The position numbers and the translations under genes are program-made. From an uncultured Clostridia bacterium (GTDB lineage Bacteria > Bacillota > Clostridia > Oscillospirales > Ruminococcaceae), in NCBI GenBank assembly GCA_947627045.1, contig CANQUM010000012.1:1-52235 (forward strand): DNA of 52,235 nucleotides, in the 5' to 3' direction. Numbering within the stretch: position 1 is the stretch's first letter; each line of letters opens with the position of its first letter. The notes under the pieces are model-generated. The model saw only the letters and a program-made list of their open reading frames with translations. It was not told where the DNA came from and made no database searches. Below, piece after piece: positions 8,326 to 17,355 of this stretch.

Positions 8326-9084
8326 TTATCTGTTAGAGATCATCTTATTCATATCATAAAGACCGGCAGACTTATCGCTGATAAATAAAGCCGCATTTAC
8401 AGCTCCGACTGCGAAAACCTCTTTAGAATGAGCCTCATGTTTAAGAGTTATGACCTCGTCACGCCCTGCAAAGATAATTTCATGTTCGCCGACTATTGTT
8501 CCGCCTCTGATTGCGTGCATACCGATTTCGGTTTTTGAACGCTTTTTTCTAACCGAATGACGGTCGTAAGTCAAAGAATAGTTATTGCCAAGCTCCTCGT
8601 TAATTGCTTCAGAAAGCATAATTGCTGTTCCGGACGGAGCGTCGATTTTCTGATTATGGTGCTTTTCTACTATTTCAATATCAAATTGACCGCCCAGTAT
8701 TTGAGTTGCTTTTTTAGCAAGCTGTGCCAATAGATTTATACCCAGCGACATATTAAATGTGAAAAACACAGGTATTTGTGATGACGCCTTTTTTATTTTT
8801 GCTATTTGATCTTCTGTATAGCCTGTTGTTGCAATTACTATAGGAGTTCCATTAGTTTGACAATAATCCAAAAGCTCATCTAAAACGCTCGGGTGGGAAA
8901 AATCAATAATCACATCAGGCTTTACTTTCATATCAATGACTTTTGATACTATAGAAAAATCAGAATATGTATCTGTTATCTTATCTATACCTGCAATAAT
9001 TGTACAATCATCTCTTGAAGACACAACATCATAAATCACTTTTCCCATTTTACCGTTAGCACCGCATACAGCTATATTTGTCAT
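8326..9084 (-). CDS. dapB: 4-hydroxy-tetrahydrodipicolinate reductase
   Basis: DapB performs the NAD(P)H-dependent reduction that follows DapA in diaminopimelate/lysine synthesis. The 252 residues show the dinucleotide-binding GANGKMG (8-14) and the signature EKHHNQKIDAPSGTA with H142, H143 and K146. ATG 9084 was chosen over an in-frame TTG 18 bases upstream because it follows AAAGGA at normal spacing and gives the family N-terminus MTNIAVCGANG. It is the last gene of the asd-dapA-dapB operon, so lysine-riboswitch control upstream of asd should reach it. Confidence 0.96.
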   Translation of the reverse strand: MTNIAVCGANGKMGKVIYDVVSSRDDCTIIAGIDKITDTYSDFSIVSKVIDMKVKPDVIIDFSHPSVLDELLDYCQTNGTPIVIATTGYTEDQIAKIKKASSQIPVFFTFNMSLGINLLAQLAKKATQILGGQFDIEIVEKHHNQKIDAPSGTAIMLSEAINEELGNNYSLTYDRHSVRKKRSKTEIGMHAIRGGTIVGEHEIIFAGRDEVITLKHEAHSKEVFAVGAVNAALFISDKSAGLYDMNKMISNR

Positions 9085-9102
9085 AAATACTAGTCCTTTC
9101 AA

Positions 9103-9124
9103 GAAAAGGCAGATACTTTCTGCC
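9103..9124 (-). terminator. Possible attenuating hairpin between dapA and dapB
   Basis: On the minus strand GGCAGA-N5-TCTGCC (9124-9108) is followed by TTTTCTT. The stem is only 6 bp, so it would at most lower read-through into dapB. Confidence 0.4.
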
Positions 9125-9144
9125 CTCTTTAATTTTCAAATCAG

Positions 9145-10035
9145 TTATTTTACAAGTCCGATCTTTTGCATCTGTGCTTTCAGCTTATCAATTTTACTCT
9201 GAGGCATTTTGCAAAGAGGCAGCCTACATTCACCAACTTCAAATCCCATAATGTTAAGAGCTTCCTTAACAGGAATTGGATTTACGTCCATAAATAAGCC
9301 GTTTGTAAATTCCAATAATTTAAGTGCAAGCTGAGACGCTTCCTCGTATTTATTCTCAAAGCAAAGCTCGCAAATTTCGTGAGTTTCCTTTGGCATACAG
9401 TTCGATAAAACTGATATTACTCCTTTTCCTCCGAGTGAAATAATAGGAATAATCTGATCGTCGTTACCGCTGTAAACGTCTAAATCATCACCGCAGGCAG
9501 CACGAATTTGAGCAACTCTTGAAATGTCTCCGCTTGCTTCTTTAATAGCGGCTATGTTTTTGTGCTTTGAAAGCTCAACACAGGTTGAAACAGCTATGTT
9601 TGTTCCTGTTCTTGAAGGAACATTATATGCAATAATAGGAATATTAACAGCGTCTGCTATAGCGTAGTAATGCTTGATCAAACCTTCCTGCGAGCATTTA
9701 TTGTAATAAGGAGTAACCACAAGCAAAGCGTCAGCACCTTGTTCCTCTGCGTGTTTTGAAAGGGCAACTGCATATTTTGTGTCATTAGAGCCTGTTCCTG
9801 CAATTACAGGAATTCTTCCGTCTGCCTTCTTAATTGCATAAGTGATACAATCCTGATGCTCTTTGTCGGTCATAGTAGCACTCTCACCTGTAGTTCCGCA
9901 GATGATAATAGCGTCGGTGTGATTTTCAATATTAAATTCAATAAGCTCACCCAGTTTGTCGAAATTAATAGAACCGTCCTCATTCATAGGTGTTATAATG
10001 GCAACTCCTGCGCCTTTGAAAATTGTCTTTTTCAT
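9145..10035 (-). CDS. dapA: 4-hydroxy-tetrahydrodipicolinate synthase
   Basis: DapA condenses pyruvate with aspartate semialdehyde, the branch-point step to diaminopimelate and lysine. It has 296 residues, the usual size. Visible residues are the GTTGES substrate loop (T48/T49), catalytic Tyr137 in AYNVPSRTG with Arg142, and Schiff-base Lys165 in AAIKEASGD. ATG 10035 follows AAGGAG. It lies 39 bases after asd in the riboswitch-controlled operon. The product feeds peptidoglycan and, through dipicolinate, the spore core. Confidence 0.97.
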   Translation of the reverse strand: MKKTIFKGAGVAIITPMNEDGSINFDKLGELIEFNIENHTDAIIICGTTGESATMTDKEHQDCITYAIKKADGRIPVIAGTGSNDTKYAVALSKHAEEQGADALLVVTPYYNKCSQEGLIKHYYAIADAVNIPIIAYNVPSRTGTNIAVSTCVELSKHKNIAAIKEASGDISRVAQIRAACGDDLDVYSGNDDQIIPIISLGGKGVISVLSNCMPKETHEICELCFENKYEEASQLALKLLEFTNGLFMDVNPIPVKEALNIMGFEVGECRLPLCKMPQSKIDKLKAQMQKIGLVK

Positions 10036-10074
10036 AGCTGATTACTCCTTTCATGAGTAAAATATTAAATAAAA

Positions 10075-11154
10075 TTAATCAAAATAACCCTTTGCAGCCA
10101 ACAGTTCTGCTAAAAGAACTCCGCCTCCTGCGGCGCCTCTTAACGTGTTGTGCGACAGACATACGAACTTATAGTCAAATAGCTTATCCTCTCTTAGTCT
10201 TCCAAGAGTAACTGCCATTCCGCCCTCTAAATCTCTGTCAAGCTTTGGCTGAGGTCTGTTATCCTCTTCAAAATAGTTTAAAAACTGCTTAGGTGCTGAA
10301 GGCAGGTCAAGCTCCTGCGGAACACCGCTGAACTCCTTCCAGTCTTTCAAAATTTCTTCCTTAGAAGGCTTTTTATCAAATGATACGAACACTGCCGCAG
10401 TATGACCGTCTTGAACAGGCACTCTCAAGCATTGTGTAGTGATGCAAGGAGTTTTAGCGTCAACAATTTTATCGCCGTCGATTTTTCCCCATACCTTTAA
10501 TGGCTCAATTTCAGACTTTTCCTCCTCGCCGCCGATATAGGGTATTACATTATCCACAATATCAGGAAAAGTCTCAAAGGTTTTTCCTGCACCGCTTATA
10601 GCCTGATATGTGCAGGCAAGAACATTTTTAACACCGTATTTCATAAGCGGATGCAGAGCAGGTACATAGCTTTGAATAGAACAGTTAGATTTAACTGCAA
10701 TAAATCCACGCTTTGTACCGAGTCTTTTTCTCTGAGCGTTTATTATCTCAATGTGTTCAGGATTTATTTCAGGAACGACCATTGGAACGTCAGGGGTATG
10801 TCTGTTTGCCGAGTTGTTTGAAACTACCGGACATTCAGCCTTTGCATAGGCTTCTTCTAATGCTCTTATTTCGTCCTTTTTCATATCTACGGCACAGAAC
10901 ACAAAGTCGACCATACCTGCGATTTTTTCAATGTCTTTGGCTGCGTCGAGAATGATCATGCTTTGCATTTTCTCAGGCATTGGAGTAGGCATTGCCCACC
11001 TTTTACCTACAGCGTCTTTATAGCTTTTTCCCGCTGAGCGAGGCGAAGCGGCAAGACATTCAACCTCAAACCAGGGATGATTTTCAAGTAAAGTTGCAAA
11101 TCTTTGCCCCACCATACCTGTTGCACCGATTATTCCCACTTTGAATTTTCTCAT
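10075..11154 (-). CDS. asd: Aspartate-semialdehyde dehydrogenase
   Basis: Asd reduces aspartyl phosphate to the semialdehyde used for lysine, threonine and methionine. The 359 residues carry the N-terminal GIIGATGMVGQRF nucleotide loop, catalytic Cys158 in SNCS and His251 in VQDGHTA. Length and motifs fit the archaeal/fungal-like class of the enzyme rather than the shorter classical proteobacterial form. ATG 11154 follows ACGGAGG. It is the first gene behind the lysine riboswitch and heads asd-dapA-dapB. Confidence 0.95.
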   Translation of the reverse strand: MRKFKVGIIGATGMVGQRFATLLENHPWFEVECLAASPRSAGKSYKDAVGKRWAMPTPMPEKMQSMIILDAAKDIEKIAGMVDFVFCAVDMKKDEIRALEEAYAKAECPVVSNNSANRHTPDVPMVVPEINPEHIEIINAQRKRLGTKRGFIAVKSNCSIQSYVPALHPLMKYGVKNVLACTYQAISGAGKTFETFPDIVDNVIPYIGGEEEKSEIEPLKVWGKIDGDKIVDAKTPCITTQCLRVPVQDGHTAAVFVSFDKKPSKEEILKDWKEFSGVPQELDLPSAPKQFLNYFEEDNRPQPKLDRDLEGGMAVTLGRLREDKLFDYKFVCLSHNTLRGAAGGGVLLAELLAAKGYFD

Positions 11155-11277
11155 AAAAACCTCCGTAAAGTACTTCTAAAAAATAAATTTATGAAAGCAT
11201 AAATGCTTACTTTTAAAAATCATATCACATATTTGAATAAGTAATTGTAAATTTTCAAACAACTTCATACAAATATT

Positions 11278-11301
11278 AAAAAAACTGGTTGAAAACCAGC
11301 T
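11278..11301 (-). terminator. Riboswitch-controlled terminator
   Basis: On the minus strand CTGGTT-TTC-AACCAG (11299-11285) is followed by seven T residues (11284-11278). It stands about 50 bases after the lysine aptamer and 120 bases before asd, so it is the likely expression platform. Confidence 0.85.
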
Positions 11302-11350
11302 CATCATACAATATAATAGAAATGTTGACATATATAATGACAAATATATG

Positions 11351-11522
11351 CCGATAGCACTCCATCATACTTTATGATGACAATTACAAGCCTTTTAAGC
11401 GTGCAATCAGAAATAAGCTTTCCCAACACTTAATTCTTCGGCAGCATCACCTTTCACACTTTCGGCTCGGGAAGCCTTTAAATTATGAAAATGCTAATAA
11501 TTTCAGCCGCACCTCTATCGTT
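11351..11522 (-). ncRNA. Lysine riboswitch (L-box)
   Basis: Read on the minus strand, the conserved L-box blocks appear in order: CGATAGAGGTGCGG, GAAAGGTGATGCTGCCGAAG, TGGGAAAGC, and finally GGAGTGCTATCG. CGATAG and CTATCG close helix P1. The order and wording match the B. subtilis lysC leader. It precedes asd-dapA-dapB, the expected target. Lysine binding should favour the terminator at 11278-11301 and switch the operon off. Confidence 0.93.
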
Positions 11523-11531
11523 TCTACAATT

Positions 11532-11560
11532 ATAATACCAAAAATAAGTCTGTGTGTCAA
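11532..11560 (-). promoter_or_regulatory. Promoter of the lysine riboswitch/asd operon
   Basis: On the minus strand TTGACA (11560-11555), 17 bases and TATTAT (11537-11532) stand ten bases before the aptamer. Spacing and position are near ideal. Confidence 0.85.
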
Positions 11561-11638
11561 CACCGCAGAAGAAAAATGCAGAAAAATTTTATTCGGATTT
11601 ACGTTTATTTGAACAAATGAAAGGAATATGTAACATAT

Positions 11639-12691
11639 ATGATAGATATAAATGATATGAAAAAGTCTGATTTTTATTATGAGCTTCCAAGCGAACTTAT
11701 TGCCCAAACGCCTCTTGAGCCGAGAAACTCCTCACGGCTTTTAAAAATGGACAGAGTTACAGGGAAATGTGAGCATAGTCATTTCTATAATCTATGCGAT
11801 TATCTAAAAAAAGGTGATTTGCTTGTTCTTAATGATTCAAGGGTTCTTCCTGCCAGAATATATGGAGTGAAAGCAGACAACAATACGCCTATTGAATTTT
11901 TGCTTTTAGAGCAAAAAGAGAATATGGTATGGGAGATTTTATGCAGACCGGGTAAAAAGGCAAAGGTCGGTACTAAGTTTCATTTTGAGCACGGCGGTTC
12001 AAGTCTTGACGCTGAGATAATTGATGTTCTTGACGACGGAAACAGAATAGCAAGATTTACTTGCAATAAAAACTTTTTTGAGACGTTAGATGAAATCGGA
12101 CAGATGCCGCTTCCTCCATATATAACTAAAAAGCTAAAGGATAAAGAGCGTTACCAGACGGTGTATTCAAACGAGCTTGGCTCTGCCGCCGCCCCCACAG
12201 CAGGACTTCACTTTACAAAGGAACAGCTTAGCGAGCTTGAAAGTAAGGGTATAAAGCTTGCGTATGTAACTTTGCACGTCGGTTTGGGTACATTCCGTCC
12301 TGTTAAGGAGGACAAGGTTTTAGACCATAAAATGCACAGCGAGTATTATGAAGTTCCCGATGAGACTGCAAAGCTGATTAGTGAAACAAGAAAATCAGGC
12401 GGTCGAATTATAGCAGTGGGTACGACCTCATGCAGAACGCTTGAGAGCGTTGCGTCTGAAAACAACGGAGAGATTGTCCCTTGCAGCGGAAAGACAGATA
12501 TTTTTATCTATCCGGGATACAAGTTCAAGGTGCTTGACGGACTTATAACAAACTTTCATCTGCCCGAGAGCACGCTTATTATGCTGGTATCAGCTTTTGC
12601 AGGATATGAAAACACAATGAATGCCTATAAGATAGCTGTTGAGGAAAAATACAGATTTTTTAGCTTTGGGGATAGCATGGTGATATTGTAA
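11639..12691 (+). CDS. queA: S-adenosylmethionine:tRNA ribosyltransferase-isomerase
   Basis: QueA transfers the ribosyl part of S-adenosylmethionine to preQ1 in tRNA, giving epoxyqueuosine. The 350 residues show the family blocks [57 protein letters not shown] and [17 protein letters not shown] 11639 follows AAAGGA with a 13-base gap that contains a small inverted repeat (ATATG-TAA-CATAT). The stop overlaps the next start by one base. The partner gene tgt lies 1.6 kb downstream. Confidence 0.96.
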   Translation: MIDINDMKKSDFYYELPSELIAQTPLEPRNSSRLLKMDRVTGKCEHSHFYNLCDYLKKGDLLVLNDSRVLPARIYGVKADNNTPIEFLLLEQKENMVWEILCRPGKKAKVGTKFHFEHGGSSLDAEIIDVLDDGNRIARFTCNKNFFETLDEIGQMPLPPYITKKLKDKERYQTVYSNELGSAAAPTAGLHFTKEQLSELESKGIKLAYVTLHVGLGTFRPVKEDKVLDHKMHSEYYEVPDETAKLISETRKSGGRIIAVGTTSCRTLESVASENNGEIVPCSGKTDIFIYPGYKFKVLDGLITNFHLPESTLIMLVSAFAGYENTMNAYKIAVEEKYRFFSFGDSMVIL

Positions 12692-13338
12692 TGAAAAATT
12701 TTATGGAAAAAGGCACTGCGTTCAGAGACATTAAATGGATTTTCTTCGATATTGGTTCAACGCTTATTGATGAAAGTGAATGCTATAAACTAAGATACCG
12801 TGAAGCTGTTGCGGGTACAACAATCAGTGTCGATGATTTTGAAAAAAAGGTCATCGAATTTTCTAAGCAAAATTTGAAAGGCGACCATGAGGCTGTCAAG
12901 TATTATGGTATAGCATTGCCACCGTGGCATAAAGAGGCGGAAAAGCCATACGGTAACACGGAATCCGTCTTAAAGCAGTTGACCGTCAAAGGATACCGTC
13001 TTGGTGTTATCGCAAATCAAAGCCAGGGAACGAAAGATCGCCTTTCAAGCTGGGGGCTTTTAAAGTATTTTGACGTCGTTTTAGCCTCTGCGGAAGAAGG
13101 TATTTCAAAACCGGATAGTGAGATATTTCATCGTGCGCTAACTGCTGCAAAGTGTTTGCCTGTCAACTCCGTTATGATTGTAGACAGATTGGACAACGAT
13201 ATCGTACCTGCCAAAAAAGTTGGTATGAAAACGGTATGGATAAAACAAGGTCTTGGTGGATTGGCAAGTGTTATTCATAAAAATGAGCAGGCAGATTTCG
13301 GAATAGAGGATCTTTCGGAGCTATTGAATATATTTTAA
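12691..13338 (+). CDS. HAD-family hydrolase, function unknown
   Basis: This is a haloacid-dehalogenase-fold phosphatase of 215 residues. Motif I is FFDIGST with nucleophile Asp20; the usual second Asp is Gly22, a replacement known in some HAD subfamilies but one that weakens a simple phosphatase call. Motif III (ISKPDSEIF) and motif IV (VDRLDNDIVPAKKVG) are present, the latter with the VGD-type pattern altered to VDR. It overlaps queA by one base (TAATG) and is probably translated by coupling. Codon choice looks more C-rich at third positions than in neighbours, which hints at a more recent arrival. The substrate is unknown. Confidence 0.75.
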   Translation: MKNFMEKGTAFRDIKWIFFDIGSTLIDESECYKLRYREAVAGTTISVDDFEKKVIEFSKQNLKGDHEAVKYYGIALPPWHKEAEKPYGNTESVLKQLTVKGYRLGVIANQSQGTKDRLSSWGLLKYFDVVLASAEEGISKPDSEIFHRALTAAKCLPVNSVMIVDRLDNDIVPAKKVGMKTVWIKQGLGGLASVIHKNEQADFGIEDLSELLNIF

Positions 13339-13395
13339 AAAATGATGATGTTATTATGGAAAAATGGAAAGTGAATGAATTTAGAGGAGAATAAC

Positions 13396-13836
13396 ATGAA
13401 TATTAGAAAAATGACAATTGATGACTACGATGAGATTTATAACTTATGGATGTCATGTGCAGGAATGGGCTTAAACAATTTTGATGACTCCAGAGATGGT
13501 ATTGATAAATTCATAAATAGAAATCCTGATACCTGTTTTGTTGCATTAATTGAGAATAAAATTGTCGGAGTGATCTTGGCAGGTAATGACGGTAGGCGTG
13601 GGTTTATCTATCATACCGCAGTAAGTCCACGATTTAGAAAGCAAGGTATAGGGCGTAAATTAGTGGATACCGCAATTTTGGCATTAAAGCAATGCGATAT
13701 CAATAAGGTCGCACTGGTCGTATTTGATAAAAATATAGATGGAAACGCATTTTGGGAAAGTCTCGGTTTTACAGTCAGGAACGACCTAACATATCGTAAT
13801 AAGGTTCTTACCGAGATGATTAGGATTGATACATAA
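13396..13836 (+). CDS. GNAT-family N-acetyltransferase
   Basis: This is a 146-residue acetyl-CoA-dependent acetyltransferase of the RimI-like GNAT fold. The acetyl-CoA loop is visible as the RFRKQGIGRKLVDTA segment, preceded by beta strand IYHTAVSP and followed by the C-terminal FWESLGF block. ATG 13396 was chosen over an in-frame ATG 21 bases upstream because AGAGGAG lies five bases before it. The acceptor substrate cannot be inferred. It stands alone between the HAD gene and the PAS gene. Confidence 0.82.
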   Translation: MNIRKMTIDDYDEIYNLWMSCAGMGLNNFDDSRDGIDKFINRNPDTCFVALIENKIVGVILAGNDGRRGFIYHTAVSPRFRKQGIGRKLVDTAILALKQCDINKVALVVFDKNIDGNAFWESLGFTVRNDLTYRNKVLTEMIRIDT

Positions 13837-13879
13837 ATTATCATTGATAAAAAAACTTTTATAAAAGGAGATAAAACCT

Positions 13880-14242
13880 ATGGACATCAATATGTTTTTA
13901 AAAGGAATAGTTGACGGTGATGAAAAGCCGATAGTTGTATGTGATTTAACTCACACTATAATATATATGAATCCTGCCGCAGTTAAGAATTATGAAAATC
14001 GGGGTGGGGCAGAGCTTATCGGAAAATCAGTTCTTGACTGCCATAACAGTCACTCGCAGGAGATAATAAAAAATAATGTCAGCAGAATGCAGAAGGATAA
14101 GTCGGTAAACAAGATTTTCGAGTTTCATAAAACCCGTAACGGTGCTAATGATGATGTTTATTGCGTAGCAATAAGAGACGAAAGCGGTAATCTTATCGGA
14201 TACTATGAAAAGTTTGAGGATAAGAATTTACACAATGCTTAA
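13880..14242 (+). CDS. Small stand-alone PAS-domain protein
   Basis: The 120 residues form essentially one PAS domain: VCDLTHTIIYMNPAA, then IGKSVLDCHNSHS, then a strand ending VYCVAIRDESGNLIGYYEKFED. No output domain, signal peptide or membrane segment is present, so it must act through a partner. Similar single PAS proteins may bind heme, FMN or small ligands, but no ligand residue can be assigned here, although the DCHNSH motif is of interest. It has its own ribosome site (AAAGGAG before ATG 13880) and lies 39 bases before tgt. Confidence 0.75.
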   Translation: MDINMFLKGIVDGDEKPIVVCDLTHTIIYMNPAAVKNYENRGGAELIGKSVLDCHNSHSQEIIKNNVSRMQKDKSVNKIFEFHKTRNGANDDVYCVAIRDESGNLIGYYEKFEDKNLHNA

Positions 14243-15418
<1,176 letters not shown>

Positions 15419-15419
15419 T

Positions 15420-15995
15420 ATGGGCTTGACAGAGCTATTATTAATAGCTGTAGGACTTTCCATGGACGCATTTGCAGTGTCAGTAACAAACGGGCTTTGC
15501 TATAAAAATGTAAAGTTCGGCTGGACGCTCGGAATGGGGCTTTGCTTCGGTCTGTTTCAGGGAGCAATGCCGACAATCGGCTATTTTCTGGGAAGCACTT
15601 TTGCTGATTATATATCAGCGTTTGACCATTTTATTGCCTTGATACTTCTTTGTTTTATCGGAGGTAAAATGCTTATTGACGGAGTTAAAAGCAAAGATGA
15701 GGATATTAAAGCAACAGGGGCGTCGATAGGCTTGGGTATTCTCTTAGTTCAGGGAGTCGCAACAAGTATTGACGCACTTGCTGTTGGAGTTTCGTTTGCT
15801 GTGCTTCCCGACGTAAATATAGTTATGGCAGCAGGTTTTATAGCGTTTGTTACCTTTGTACTTTCGGTCATTGCAGTGTTGGTAGGTAAAAAATTCGGTA
15901 GTCTTCTTAATAATAAAGCTCAGATTATCGGCGGGCTTATTCTTATTGCAATAGGAATTAAAATATTTATTGAGCACACTTTTTTTGGCGGTTAA
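15420..15995 (+). CDS. mntP: Manganese efflux pump MntP
   Basis: This is a membrane exporter for Mn2+ of 191 residues and about six transmembrane helices. Two related halves each carry an acidic membrane motif: GLSMDAFAVSVTNG near the N-terminus and ATSIDALAVGVSFA near residue 120. ATG 15420 was chosen because GGAGG lies six bases upstream and the product then starts at the family N-terminus; a longer frame would run back into tgt. No Mn riboswitch is possible in the 1-base gap, so expression depends on tgt transcription. Confidence 0.93.
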   Translation: MGLTELLLIAVGLSMDAFAVSVTNGLCYKNVKFGWTLGMGLCFGLFQGAMPTIGYFLGSTFADYISAFDHFIALILLCFIGGKMLIDGVKSKDEDIKATGASIGLGILLVQGVATSIDALAVGVSFAVLPDVNIVMAAGFIAFVTFVLSVIAVLVGKKFGSLLNNKAQIIGGLILIAIGIKIFIEHTFFGG

Positions 15996-16049
15996 GTTAA
16001 AAGTTAGTAAATAACACAGTGAGTTAATATTTTTTTAACATATTACCGC

Positions 16050-16064
16050 TATAATTGTTTTATT
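16050..16064 (+). promoter_or_regulatory. -10 box placed for a leaderless transcript
   Basis: TATAAT (16050-16055) ends nine bases before the ATG at 16065, so transcription should start at or beside the A of the start codon. No Shine-Dalgarno is visible between them. The -35 region is weak. Confidence 0.45.
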
Positions 16065-16724
16065 ATGATTAAGTATATAATTTTTGATTTGGACGGAACT
16101 CTGGTAAATTCAATATATGACCTTGCAGATTCAGTCAATTATGTGTTAAGACAAAACGGATATGCTGAACATCCGATTGACAGCTATTATTATTTTGTAG
16201 GTAATGGAACATTAAAACTTATTGAGAGAGCATTGCCGGAGAATAAGCGAACGGCGAATGAAATCGAGCGAGTACACTCACAGTTTGCAGAGCGTTACTC
16301 TCAAAATTATCTAAACAAAACCGTACCTTATAACGGTATAAAAGAGTTGCTTGCCGAGTTGGATAGAAGAAAAATAAAATATGCAGTTGCTTCAAATAAA
16401 ACCGATGTGTTTACACAAGAGATAATTAATGATTTGTTTAAAAACTATCAATTCGATGTAATTATGGGTAAAAGGGAAGAAAATCCGACAAAGCCTGACC
16501 CTAAGATAATATATGATATATTGGAAGGTAAGAATTTAACTATAAATGAAATTTTAGTTGTAGGGGATTCAAGCGTTGATATTGAAACCGGACATAATGC
16601 TAAACTCAGAGCAGTTGGCTGTTTGTGGGGCTTCAGAGATAAAAAGGAACTTATAGAATCAGGTGCTGATTTTATAATTTCGCACCCAATTGAACTTATA
16701 GAAATAATAGATAATATTAAATAA
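16065..16724 (+). CDS. HAD-family phosphatase, phosphoglycolate-phosphatase-like
   Basis: The 219 residues have all HAD motifs: IIFDLDGTLVNS (motif I with both Asp), VASNKTD (II), KPDPKIIYDIL (III) and VVGDSSVDIETGHNA (IV). The cap segment and LWGF near the end resemble Gph/PGP proteins, which clear phosphoglycolate or act on nucleotide or sugar phosphates. The substrate is not certain. There is no visible ribosome site, and a -10 box lies nine bases before the ATG, so it may be translated from a leaderless mRNA. Confidence 0.85.
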   Translation: MIKYIIFDLDGTLVNSIYDLADSVNYVLRQNGYAEHPIDSYYYFVGNGTLKLIERALPENKRTANEIERVHSQFAERYSQNYLNKTVPYNGIKELLAELDRRKIKYAVASNKTDVFTQEIINDLFKNYQFDVIMGKREENPTKPDPKIIYDILEGKNLTINEILVVGDSSVDIETGHNAKLRAVGCLWGFRDKKELIESGADFIISHPIELIEIIDNIK

Positions 16725-16744
16725 AATGGAAAGGGCGAGAATTT

Positions 16745-17311
16745 ATGACTTATAACATTAAGGAAGTTGCCGAAAGACTAAAAGGACTTCGTGAGTCCTG
16801 TGAATTGTCTATGCAGTCTTTTTGCGATAAGACAGGTATATCTGTTGAAGATTATAAGAAGATCGAGTCGGGCGAAAAAGATTTTTCAGTTACTTTTTTA
16901 TACAAATGTTCTGAATTATTTGACGTTGATTTAGTAGAACTGCTGACTGGTGCGGCTCCTCGTTTGAGTAATTATTCAATAGTACGCAAGGGAGAGGGAC
17001 TTCCTATTGAGAGAAGAGAGCGTTTTGCGTATCAGCATTTGGCGTACAGGTTCAAAGATAAAAAGATTGAGCCGCTTATGGTTTTGGCTCCATATGACGA
17101 AAACGAACAGGACAAGCCGATAAAGTTATCTGTTCACGAGGGTCAGGAATGGGATTTCATAATCAAAGGCAGTTTGAAGTTTGTTATCGGTAACCATACC
17201 GAGATATTAAATGAAGGCGATTCGCTTTATTATAATTCAAATCAGCCTCATGGAATGATAGCAGCAGGCGGTGAAGACTGCGAATTCTTAGCCGTACTGA
17301 TTAAAGAGTAA
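16745..17311 (+). CDS. XRE-family regulator with C-terminal cupin domain
   Basis: The 188 residues have an N-terminal helix-turn-helix (about 10-65, LRESCELSMQSFCDKTGISVEDYKKIESG) and a cupin_2 beta-barrel (about 105-185, HEGQEWDFIIKGSLKF and NEGDSLYYNSNQPHGM). Such proteins repress nearby metabolic genes and sense a small molecule through the cupin. It precedes the acyl-CoA synthetase by 44 bases and probably shares its transcript, so regulation of that gene is a reasonable inference. The ligand is unknown. Confidence 0.88.
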   Translation: MTYNIKEVAERLKGLRESCELSMQSFCDKTGISVEDYKKIESGEKDFSVTFLYKCSELFDVDLVELLTGAAPRLSNYSIVRKGEGLPIERRERFAYQHLAYRFKDKKIEPLMVLAPYDENEQDKPIKLSVHEGQEWDFIIKGSLKFVIGNHTEILNEGDSLYYNSNQPHGMIAAGGEDCEFLAVLIKE

Positions 17312-17355
17312 TAAATATATTAAAAGAAGAGATTTAACTGAAAGGAAACAGAAAT

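Noticed and set aside
15420-15440. A manganese riboswitch before mntP
   Set aside because: mntP starts two bases after the tgt stop, and no yybP-ykoY type sequence can be seen in the end of tgt.
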